Origin: Marinobacter daqiaonensis
Lineage (GTDB): Bacteria; Pseudomonadota; Gammaproteobacteria; Pseudomonadales; Oleiphilaceae
Direction of reading: 5' to 3'
Assembly (NCBI RefSeq): GCF_900115285.1
Contig: NZ_FOYW01000001.1
Coordinates: 826,655 to 890,654, forward strand
DNA: 64,000 bases
Below are positions 57,409 to 64,000 of this stretch, in pieces (within the stretch, counting starts at the first letter, position 1; each line of letters starts with the position of its first letter). The notes beneath the pieces were generated by a model. That model worked only from the letters and a program-made list of their open reading frames with translations. It was not told the origin of the DNA and made no database searches. Position numbers and translations under genes: made by a program.

Positions 57409-58716
57409 TTAACCCTGTTGCTGCTGGGCCGCCTGGATGACCTCGTCATACTTGGCTTTCTTTTCCTTTACTTTGGCCTTATCAAGCACAAAGTCAACCA
57501 CGGTGTCTTCCAGAACCACGGATTCAATCTGGGCCTTCTGATCCGGGTTGCTGTTGAAGTGCGTGATCACCTCTTCAGGCTGTTCATACGTTGACGCAAT
57601 CTCGCGGATCTTTTCGTCAACTTTTTCCGGGTCCGCTTTCAGGTCGTTGGCCTTCACGATTTCCTGGAACAGCAGACCGGTCTTTACGCGACGCTTGGCC
57701 TGTTCCTCGAAGATCTCTTTGGGCAACTGCTGCGGATCCATCTGGCCACCGAAGCGCTGGACCGCGTCATTGCGCAGACGGTCGATCTCCTGGTCCACCA
57801 GTGCGGCCGGAATCTCAATCTCGGTGGTTTCCAGAAGGCCGTCGACCACGTCGTTCTTCACTTTGGCAGACATTGCCTGCTTGAGTTCCCGCTCCATGTT
57901 CTTTTTCACTTCCTCACGGAAGCCGGCCTCGTCCTCGGCATCAATACCGAAGCGCTGGAAGAATTCGGCATCGAGCTCGGGCAACTGGGGCTCCTCGACA
58001 TCCTTCACGGAGATCTCGAACCTGGCTGCTTTTCCCTTCAGTTCCTCGTTGTGGTAGTCCTCGGGGAATGTCACTTCGATTTCCAGATCCTCACCGGCCT
58101 TCGCACCGATGATGCCTTCCTCGAAACCGGGGATCATCTGGCCTGAACCCAGCTCCAGGCGGTGGTCGGTAGCTTCGCCACCCTCAAAAGCCTCACCGTC
58201 CACATAACCCTTGAAATCAATGGTCACGGTGTCCTTCTTCTTGGACTTGCGCTTCACCGATTTCATGGTGGCCTGCTGACGACGAAGATTATCGATCATC
58301 TTGTCGATATCCTTGTCGGTCACCTCGGCCGTCATCTTTTCCACTTCAATCTGGCTCAGGTCGCCCACTTCAATTTCAGGCATGACCTCGAAAATGGCAA
58401 CGAATTCCAGATCCTTGCCTTCTTCCATTGTCTTGGGCTCAAAACGGGGCCAGCCCGCCGGAGCCACGTCCTTCTCTTCCAGTGCCTTGACGTAGCTGTC
58501 GCGCATCACTTCGCCAACCACTTCCTGGCGAACACTGTCACCGAAACGACGCTTGACCACTCTCATCGGCACCTTGCCCGGACGAAAGCCATTCATGCGA
58601 ACCGTACGCGCGGTTTCCTGAAGACGCTTTTCAACCGCCTGGTCGATTTCCTGGGCGGGCACACCAATCGTCATCCGACGCTCGATGTTGGACGTCGTTT
58701 CAACAGACACTTGCAT
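57409..58716 (-). CDS. tig: Trigger factor
   Basis: Trigger factor is the ribosome-bound chaperone and peptidyl-prolyl isomerase. The 435-residue protein has the N-terminal ribosome-binding domain with the GFRPGKVPM signature. The FKBP-type isomerase domain (about 160-245) contains DTVTIDFKGYVDGEAFEGGEATDHRLELGSGQMIPGFEEGIIG in two blocks. The C-terminal chaperone domain ends QAAQQQQG. It is preceded by tRNA genes and followed by clpP. Confidence 0.96.
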   Translation of the reverse strand: MQVSVETTSNIERRMTIGVPAQEIDQAVEKRLQETARTVRMNGFRPGKVPMRVVKRRFGDSVRQEVVGEVMRDSYVKALEEKDVAPAGWPRFEPKTMEEGKDLEFVAIFEVMPEIEVGDLSQIEVEKMTAEVTDKDIDKMIDNLRRQQATMKSVKRKSKKKDTVTIDFKGYVDGEAFEGGEATDHRLELGSGQMIPGFEEGIIGAKAGEDLEIEVTFPEDYHNEELKGKAARFEISVKDVEEPQLPELDAEFFQRFGIDAEDEAGFREEVKKNMERELKQAMSAKVKNDVVDGLLETTEIEIPAALVDQEIDRLRNDAVQRFGGQMDPQQLPKEIFEEQAKRRVKTGLLFQEIVKANDLKADPEKVDEKIREIASTYEQPEEVITHFNSNPDQKAQIESVVLEDTVVDFVLDKAKVKEKKAKYDEVIQAAQQQQG

Positions 58717-58926
58717 GGAAGTTCCTCAAATTACCGAATCAGTATTGTGGATTTAGGTCGAGCTAAAACGCGTAGTCTACCACGGAACAAACAACGGAGA
58801 GAATCACCCGGAACGCAGGAAAACACAGGGGAATGGCAAGAAAACGATTTTGAGGCCTCCCTCACGCATCAGAGCCGGAGACTAACGAAAAGAAAACAAC
58901 CCGGCCGGAAACCGTTTGTCGTCAAA

Positions 58927-59011
58927 TGGTGCGCGAGGAGAGACTCGAACTCTCACGGGTTGCCCCACTGGAACCTAAATCCAGCGCGTCTACCAGTTCC
59001 GCCACTCGCGC
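58927..59011 (-). tRNA. tRNA-Leu (anticodon TAG)
   Basis: The minus strand folds as a tRNA-Leu with a long variable arm. The acceptor stem starts GCGCGAG, the anticodon stem/loop is CTGGA-TTTAGGT-TCCAG, and the 3' CCA is encoded. The anticodon TAG reads CUN codons. It is the gene of the cluster closest to tig. Confidence 0.95.
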
Positions 59012-59115
59012 AATGCAGTCTGATCGTACCCCGGCCCCTGCAGGCGCTGACGTTCCGCGATATGACGAAACAGGACCTCGGGCGAACTTAAGGGATTGAT
59101 CGAAAAAGAGGAAAA

Positions 59116-59191
59116 TGGGGTGGACGAAGGGGCTCGAACCCTCGACCGCAGGAGTCACAATCCTGAGCTCTACCAACTGAGCTACGTCCAC
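59116..59191 (-). tRNA. tRNA-His (anticodon GTG)
   Basis: The acceptor starts GTGGACG and the anticodon loop TTGTGAC contains GTG. The discriminator base is C, as expected for tRNA-His, and CCA is encoded. The genomic base before the acceptor is G, which fits the G-1 needed for histidylation. Confidence 0.95.
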
Positions 59192-59280
59192 CATATCATT
59201 TCTTGCGATGGTCGCCGGGGAGTCCCGGAATACCATAACTTTACTGAGCAGGGATGGGTCGAATCTGCCTGACCGGCTGT

Positions 59281-59357
<77 letters not shown>

Positions 59358-59393
59358 TTGACCGTTCGCCCATCTGAACATCCAGAATGGGAT

Positions 59394-59470
59394 TGGTCGG
59401 GGTAGAGAGATTCGAACTCCCGACATCCTGCTCCCAAAGCAGGCGCGCTACCAGACTGCGCTATACCCCG
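59394..59470 (-). tRNA. tRNA-Pro (anticodon TGG)
   Basis: The acceptor starts CGGGGTA and the anticodon loop TTTGGGA contains TGG, reading proline codons. CCA is encoded. This is the first gene of the minus-strand cluster Pro-Arg-His-Leu, which is upstream of tig as in pseudomonads. Confidence 0.95.
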
Positions 59471-59653
59471 AAACCTGAACAACAGTTGCCTCTCAGCAAA
59501 GTTGGCGCGCATATTACCGGCGGATCCCCACCCCGTCAACCGGGATTTTCCCTTTATTCCCCGGTTGCGCCCCGGCGCCGCAACAGGAATTGGCGACAGA
59601 TGCCTTACATGCGAGAATGCACGCCTTCAAAACTGTTACCAAAAGACAACGAC

Positions 59654-60511
59654 ATGACCGCAGAACTCATAAACGGAAAAGAGATAGCCGCGGGTATCCG
59701 CCAGCAGGTGGGAGCCGGCGTCGAAACCAGGCGCCTGAAGGGGCTGAGAGCCCCTGGCCTGGCGGTGGTGCTGGTGGGCAGTGACCCTGCCTCTCAGGTC
59801 TACGTCGGCAACAAGCGCAAGGCCTGCGAGGCCGCAGGCATACTTTCCCTTTCCTACGACCTGCCCGCCGACACCTCCCAGCAGACTCTCGAAGCCCTGA
59901 TCGATGAGCTGAATGACAACCCGGACGTGGACGGCATCCTGGTGCAACTGCCACTACCCGCGCATCTGGATGATGACCCGATCCTGCTACGCATTCGCCC
60001 TGACAAGGACGTGGATGGCTTTCACCCCTACAACATAGGCCGCCTGGTGCAGCGGCAGCCGGCCCTGCGCCCCTGCACCCCTGCCGGCATTATCACCCTG
60101 CTGGACAGCATCGGAACCCCTTACAAGGGCCAGCACGCGGTCATTGTCGGCGCTTCCAATATCGTGGGTCGCCCCATGTCCATGGAGCTGCTGCTCAAAG
60201 GCGCCACCACCACCGTAACCCACCGCTTCACCAGGAACCTTGAGAAGTTCGTGGGCGAGGCGGACATCCTGATCGCCGCAGCCGGCAAGCCCGGGCTGAT
60301 CAGGGGCGAGTGGGTCAAGCCGGGGGCGACCGTGATCGACGTGGGCATCAACCGCATGGAGGATGGCAAGTTACGGGGCGACGTGGAATTCGAAGCCGCT
60401 GCCGAGCGGGCGGCCTACATCACCCCGGTACCCGGCGGTGTAGGACCCATGACGATTGCCACCCTGTTGCAGAACACTCTGTATGCGGCGGATGTGCTGC
60501 ATACCGATTGA
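59654..60511 (+). CDS. folD: Bifunctional methylene-THF dehydrogenase/cyclohydrolase FolD
   Basis: FolD interconverts methylene-, methenyl- and formyl-tetrahydrofolate, using NADP. The 285-residue protein has the [10 protein letters not shown] motif with the catalytic lysines (about Lys54/Lys56). The folate-domain motif is [11 protein letters not shown], the nucleotide-binding segment is [16 protein letters not shown] and the C-terminal motif is [20 protein letters not shown]. The ATG at 59654 is the family start; longer in-frame readings run back into the tRNA genes. Confidence 0.95.
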   Translation: MTAELINGKEIAAGIRQQVGAGVETRRLKGLRAPGLAVVLVGSDPASQVYVGNKRKACEAAGILSLSYDLPADTSQQTLEALIDELNDNPDVDGILVQLPLPAHLDDDPILLRIRPDKDVDGFHPYNIGRLVQRQPALRPCTPAGIITLLDSIGTPYKGQHAVIVGASNIVGRPMSMELLLKGATTTVTHRFTRNLEKFVGEADILIAAAGKPGLIRGEWVKPGATVIDVGINRMEDGKLRGDVEFEAAAERAAYITPVPGGVGPMTIATLLQNTLYAADVLHTD

Positions 60512-60522
60512 AAAGACGGGTT

Positions 60523-60676
60523 TTAGCCACGGAATCCACGGAAGGACACGGAAATAAAAGACCAAAATAGCCACGGATGCTTGCCGGTCAGGTGCCCGTG
60601 AAACGCCCGAGCAATTCACAGCTATTTAATTTATTTTTGTTCTTCTTCCGCGTCATTCCGCGGATTCCATGGCTAA
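60523..60676. repeat. Intergenic inverted-repeat element, copy B
   Basis: The element begins TTAGCCACGGAATCC and ends GGATTCCATGGCTAA; the ends pair over about 31 bases with only 4 mismatches. The middle is A/T-rich. Both arms repeat a CCACGGAA-type word (CACGGAATCC, CACGGAAGGA, CACGGAAAT). It is close in length and arm sequence to the inner part of copy A at 31534-31688. No coding potential. It lies between folD and the shared terminator. Confidence 0.78.
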
Positions 60677-60713
60677 CAATCACTTCACCGGCACTGACCA
60701 AAGGCGGCCCACA

Positions 60714-60747
60714 AAAAACCCCGCTCGGCGAAACCGGCGGGGTTTTT
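60714..60747. terminator. Bidirectional terminator between folD and glcB
   Basis: A stem of AAAAACCCCGC pairing with GCGGGGTTTTT has an inner CGG/CCG extension and a short loop. It has A-runs and T-runs on both sides, so it can end transcripts from folD (plus) and glcB (minus). It starts 16 bases past the glcB stop. Confidence 0.92.
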
Positions 60748-60763
60748 CGTTAGCCCGGGATCA

Positions 60764-62944
60764 TTACTGCCCGAACTTCTCCTTGGCCTTCAGCCGGTAG
60801 GCGTGCAGGAGCGGCTCGGTGTAGCCGTTTGGCTGCTCGCGGCCCTTGAGCACCAGGTCAACAGCCGCCTGGAAGGCAACGCTGTCATCGAAGTTCGGCG
60901 CCATGTTCCGGTAGGAGGGATCACCTTCGTTCTGGCGGTCCACCACCGCGGCCATGCGCTTCATGGTGCTGACGATCTGCTCTTCGGTGCAGATGCCGTG
61001 ATGAAGCCAGTTGCAAAGCAGCTGGGAAGAAATCCGCAGGGTGGCGCGGTCTTCCATCAGGCCCACGTCGTTGATGTCCGGCACCTTGGAGCAGCCCACA
61101 CCGGCGTCAACCCAGCGAACCACGTAGCCCAGAATGCCCTGGGCATTGTTGTCCAGCTCTTCCTGAATCTCGCCTTCGGAAAGGGATTCGGGGTTGTCCA
61201 TCACCGGCACGGTCAGAATGTCATCCAGGCTGGCCCGGAGCCGGCTCTCGAACTGCTTCTGGACATCCGCCACGTTGACCTGGTGATAGTGGATGGCGTG
61301 CAGTGTGGCCGCGGTCGGGGACGGAACCCAGGCAGTGTTGGCGCCAGCCTTGGGGTGGCCAATCTTGGTGTCCAGCATGCCGGCCATCAGGTCCGGCATG
61401 GCCCACATGCCCTTGCCGATCTGGGCAACGCCACGGAAGCCGGTTTCCAGACCGATGTCCACGTTCCACTGCTCGTAGGCCTGAATCCAGGTCGCCTGCT
61501 TCATGGCACCCTTGCGGATGAACGGGCCCATTTCCATGGAGGTATGGATCTCGTCACCGGTGCGGTCCAGGAAGCCGGTATTGATGAACACCGCCCGCTC
61601 CTTGGCTGCGTGGATGCAGGACTTCAGGTTGACCGTGGTGCGGCGCTCCTCGTCCATGATACCCACCTTAAGGGTGAAGCGGGTCAGGCCCAGCGCATCT
61701 TCGACTTTGGCGAAGAAGTCATTGGTGAACGCCACTTCCTCGGGACCGTGCATCTTCGGCTTGACGATGTAGACGGAACCCGTGGTGCTGTTCTGGTACT
61801 TGCTGTCGCCTTTCAGGTCGTGAATGGCGATTAGGGAGGTCATGAATCCATCCATCAGGCCTTCCGGGACCTCGCTGCCGTCTTTCAGCAGGATGGCCGG
61901 ATTGGTCATCAGGTGACCCACGTTCCGCACGAACATCAGGCTGCGGCCCTTCAGCACCACGTCGCTTCCATCGGGCGCGGTATAGGTTCGGTCACCATGC
62001 ATGCGACGGGTCATCATTTCACCGCCCTTCTGGAAGCTTTCCTCCAGGTCCCCCTTCATCAGGCCCAGCCAGTTGCGGTAGGCCAGTGCCTTGTCGTCGG
62101 CATCGACCGCTGCAACGGAGTCCTCGCAGTCCATGATGGTGGTCAGCGCGGACTCCATCAGCACGTCCTTGACGTGGGCACCGTCGTCCTTGCCGATGGG
62201 GTGACTGGCATCGATCTGGATTTCAAAGTGCATGCCGTTCTTCACCAGGAGGATACCCGTGGGCTCGCCGGAGGCGCCACTGTAGCCGGCGAAGGCGGAC
62301 TCGTCCTTGAGGCCAGTGGTATTGCCATTCTGAAGTTTAACCACCAGCTTGCCGTCTTCCACCAGGTACCTGGCGGCATCGGCATGGCTGCCGGACGCCA
62401 GCGGTGCGGACTCGTCAAGCAGGTTGCGGGCAAACTCGATAACCTTGGCGCCGCGCACCGGATTGTAGCCGGGACCCTTCTGGGCACCACCCTCTTCAGC
62501 GATCACGTCGGTGCCGTACAGGGCGTCGTACAGGCTGCCCCAGCGGGCGTTGGCCGCATTCAGGGCGAATCGGCCATTCATCACCGGCACAACCAGCTGG
62601 GGGCCGGCCATGGTGGCGATCTCAGGATCCACATTGGAGGTGGAGATCTTGAAGTCGCCGGGCTCATCCACCAGGTAACCGATTTCTTTCAGGAAGGACT
62701 TGTACTCGTCCATCACGAACGCCTGGCCCTTATGGTTACGGTACCAGCCGTCCATCTTCTCCTGGATATCGTCACGCTTGGCAAGCAGTTCCCTGTTACG
62801 GGGCGCCAGCTCGTGGACAACCTTGTCAAACTCGGCCCAGAATCTGTCAGCGTCGACGCCGGTTCCCGGAATCGCTTCGTTGTTTACGAAATCGAACAGG
62901 TTCTTCGCGACCTGCAGGTCGCCGACTTGCACGCGTTCTGTCAT
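60764..62944 (-). CDS. glcB: Malate synthase G
   Basis: GlcB condenses glyoxylate with acetyl-CoA to malate. The 726-residue length is that of the G isoform (about 720), not isoform A. It starts [36 protein letters not shown] and contains [20 protein letters not shown] ([17 protein letters not shown]), [29 protein letters not shown] in two blocks, and [19 protein letters not shown]. The gene is monocistronic as far as seen. Its end is a strong terminator. It would use glyoxylate from isocitrate lyase or glycolate metabolism, not encoded here. Confidence 0.96.
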   Translation of the reverse strand: MTERVQVGDLQVAKNLFDFVNNEAIPGTGVDADRFWAEFDKVVHELAPRNRELLAKRDDIQEKMDGWYRNHKGQAFVMDEYKSFLKEIGYLVDEPGDFKISTSNVDPEIATMAGPQLVVPVMNGRFALNAANARWGSLYDALYGTDVIAEEGGAQKGPGYNPVRGAKVIEFARNLLDESAPLASGSHADAARYLVEDGKLVVKLQNGNTTGLKDESAFAGYSGASGEPTGILLVKNGMHFEIQIDASHPIGKDDGAHVKDVLMESALTTIMDCEDSVAAVDADDKALAYRNWLGLMKGDLEESFQKGGEMMTRRMHGDRTYTAPDGSDVVLKGRSLMFVRNVGHLMTNPAILLKDGSEVPEGLMDGFMTSLIAIHDLKGDSKYQNSTTGSVYIVKPKMHGPEEVAFTNDFFAKVEDALGLTRFTLKVGIMDEERRTTVNLKSCIHAAKERAVFINTGFLDRTGDEIHTSMEMGPFIRKGAMKQATWIQAYEQWNVDIGLETGFRGVAQIGKGMWAMPDLMAGMLDTKIGHPKAGANTAWVPSPTAATLHAIHYHQVNVADVQKQFESRLRASLDDILTVPVMDNPESLSEGEIQEELDNNAQGILGYVVRWVDAGVGCSKVPDINDVGLMEDRATLRISSQLLCNWLHHGICTEEQIVSTMKRMAAVVDRQNEGDPSYRNMAPNFDDSVAFQAAVDLVLKGREQPNGYTEPLLHAYRLKAKEKFGQ

Positions 62945-63062
62945 CGTTATCTGCCTCAGTGTTGTCAGTATTCCGTAAGAGGCCGGTAGTTACGGCTACC
63001 GCGTATTGCCTCTTGCTCAATCTTCGGGGCGCAACAGTTTACGCCATATCCGGTCCTGCTGC

Positions 63063-64000
63063 CTACCCGCGACGCCAGCTTGTGCCTTCACGGCTATCGT
63101 CGAGGATGATGCCCTTTTCCAGCAGTTCGTCGCGGATACGATCCGCTTCGGCGAAGTTTTTATCCTTGCGCGCATTGGCACGGGCCTCGATCAGAGCTTC
63201 GACCTGCTCCTCGGTGAGGTCGGACAGGCCCGCCTTGAAGAAGGCCTCCGGATCCTGCTGCAAAAGCCCGAGCACGCCACCGAGCCGCACCAGTACAGCC
63301 GCCAGCTCCCTTGAACGGTGTTCGTCGCCATCCCGACGCGCCTGGTTCAGCTCGTTGGCAACACCATGGAGCACGCTCATGGCACCGGCGGTGTTGAAAT
63401 CATCGTCCATGGTCTCGTGGAACTGGCGGTCGAACTCACCCTCGGGAACATTTTTCGCTGGCAGGACACCCCGCAGGGCGTGGTAAAGACGCTCCAGGGT
63501 GCGCCCGGCTTCCACCAGGTTATCCTCGGAGTAATCCACCTGGCTGCGATAATGGCTCGACACCAGGAAATAGCGCACCACCTCGGGTGGGTACTTGTCG
63601 AGAATCTCGCGAATGGTGAAGAAGTTGCCCAGGGACTTGGACATCTTCTCCCTGTTCACCCGGATCGCGCCGGCGTGCATCCAGACATTTACAAAGTGCT
63701 TGCCGGTCGCACACTCGGACTGGGCAATTTCATTCTCGTGGTGGGGAAACAACAGGTCCGGTCCACCGCCGTGGATGTCGAAGGTATCCCCAAGGCAGTG
63801 ACTTGACATGGCGGAGCATTCGATATGCCAACCGGGGCGGCCGTCACCCCAGGGCGAGGGCCAGCTCACCTCACCGGGCTTGGCGGCCTTCCACAGGGCG
63901 AAGTCGGCAGGGCTTTTCTTGGCCTGCTCCACATCTACCCGGGCACCTGCCAGCAGGTCCTCCAGTCTCTTCTTGCTGAGCTTGCCATAGTCTTTGAAGC
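63063..64000 (-). CDS. cysS: Cysteine-tRNA ligase CysS (5' part cut off by the window edge)
   Basis: The window holds about the last 312 codons of CysS, which charges tRNA-Cys. Visible features include YGKLSKKRLEDLLAGARVDVEQAKKSPADFALWKAAKPGEVSWPSPWGDGRPGWHIECSAM in blocks, and the zinc-site region HGGGPDLLFPHHENEIAQSE. The KMSKS motif (REKMSKSLGNF) is present, as is the C-terminal helical DALR-like domain. The protein ends SREGTSWRRG. The HIGH motif and start codon lie outside the window. An internal GTG at 63932 that looks like a start is only the valine in VDVEQAKK. Confidence 0.95.
   Translation of the reverse strand, partial: FKDYGKLSKKRLEDLLAGARVDVEQAKKSPADFALWKAAKPGEVSWPSPWGDGRPGWHIECSAMSSHCLGDTFDIHGGGPDLLFPHHENEIAQSECATGKHFVNVWMHAGAIRVNREKMSKSLGNFFTIREILDKYPPEVVRYFLVSSHYRSQVDYSEDNLVEAGRTLERLYHALRGVLPAKNVPEGEFDRQFHETMDDDFNTAGAMSVLHGVANELNQARRDGDEHRSRELAAVLVRLGGVLGLLQQDPEAFFKAGLSDLTEEQVEALIEARANARKDKNFAEADRIRDELLEKGIILDDSREGTSWRRG

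Noticed and set aside
61913..62989. 358-codon plus-strand reading frame opposite glcB
   Set aside because: Antisense shadow; glcB is fully supported on the minus strand.
63932..64000. A gene start at 63932 for the cysS reading frame
   Set aside because: The GTG is an internal valine. Translation continues in frame to the window edge with CysS-like residues (YGKLSKKRLEDLLAGARVD), so the gene is simply cut off.

Overview
This 64 kb window is a high-GC chromosomal segment from a gammaproteobacterium. Gene content and order suggest a Marinobacter-like or Pseudomonas-related marine bacterium. The pointers are tRNA-tig-clpP-clpX-lon-hupB-ppiD, ccoNOQP-ccoGHIS, hexR with zwf-pgl-eda, and rluE-nudJ-mnmA-hflD-purB-roxA. 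This placement is inference; no database search was possible. The region is almost entirely core genome. I see no prophage, CRISPR array, rRNA or complete insertion sequence.

Layout. (1) 171-6775: a tightly packed plus-strand run, rluE, nudJ, mnmA, hflD, purB, roxA and a GNAT fusion protein; many neighbours overlap start to stop. (2) 6764-14758: a LysR regulator, a membrane-anchored unknown with a hybrid histidine kinase, a glutathione peroxidase-ohrR operon with a readable promoter/operator, alaA, an unknown and htpX. (3) 14751-22443: pdxB, rhlB-epmC, dsbD, tusA, a small monooxygenase-fold protein, rlmM and an alpha/beta hydrolase. (4) 22744-31486: the cbb3 oxidase operon ccoNOQP followed by its assembly genes ccoG, ccoH, ccoI, ccoS and a SafE-like membrane protein. 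ccoN carries a 2-base frameshift. (5) 31736-40769: ttcA, a DnaJ-related protein, a polysaccharide deacetylase, a DASS transporter, a CBS-PAS-GGDEF protein and two tandem paralogous periplasmic binding proteins. (6) 40787-50023: glycerol kinase and the Entner-Doudoroff set edd / pyk / eda-pgl-zwf / hexR. (7) 50074-59470: the proteostasis block ppiD, hupB, lon, clpX, clpP, tig, then four tRNA genes. (8) 59654-64000: folD, glcB and the 3' part of cysS.

How they work together: glucose and glycerol carbon is taken to pyruvate by GlpK, Zwf, Pgl, Edd, Eda and Pyk, probably under HexR. GlcB links glyoxylate to malate. The cbb3 oxidase and its copper/heme maturation genes serve low-oxygen respiration. 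Several genes modify the translation machinery: RluE and RlmM (23S rRNA), MnmA/TusA and TtcA (tRNA thiolation), RoxA (ribosomal protein L16) and EpmC (EF-P).

The most unusual non-coding signals are two. One is a 270-bp three-way-junction palindromic element with 32-bp terminal inverted repeats between pyk and eda; its left end contains the pyk stop codon. The other is a pair of about 155-bp intergenic inverted-repeat elements built from a CCACGGAA-type word (31.5 kb and 60.5 kb). The most unusual coding signal is the ccoN frameshift.
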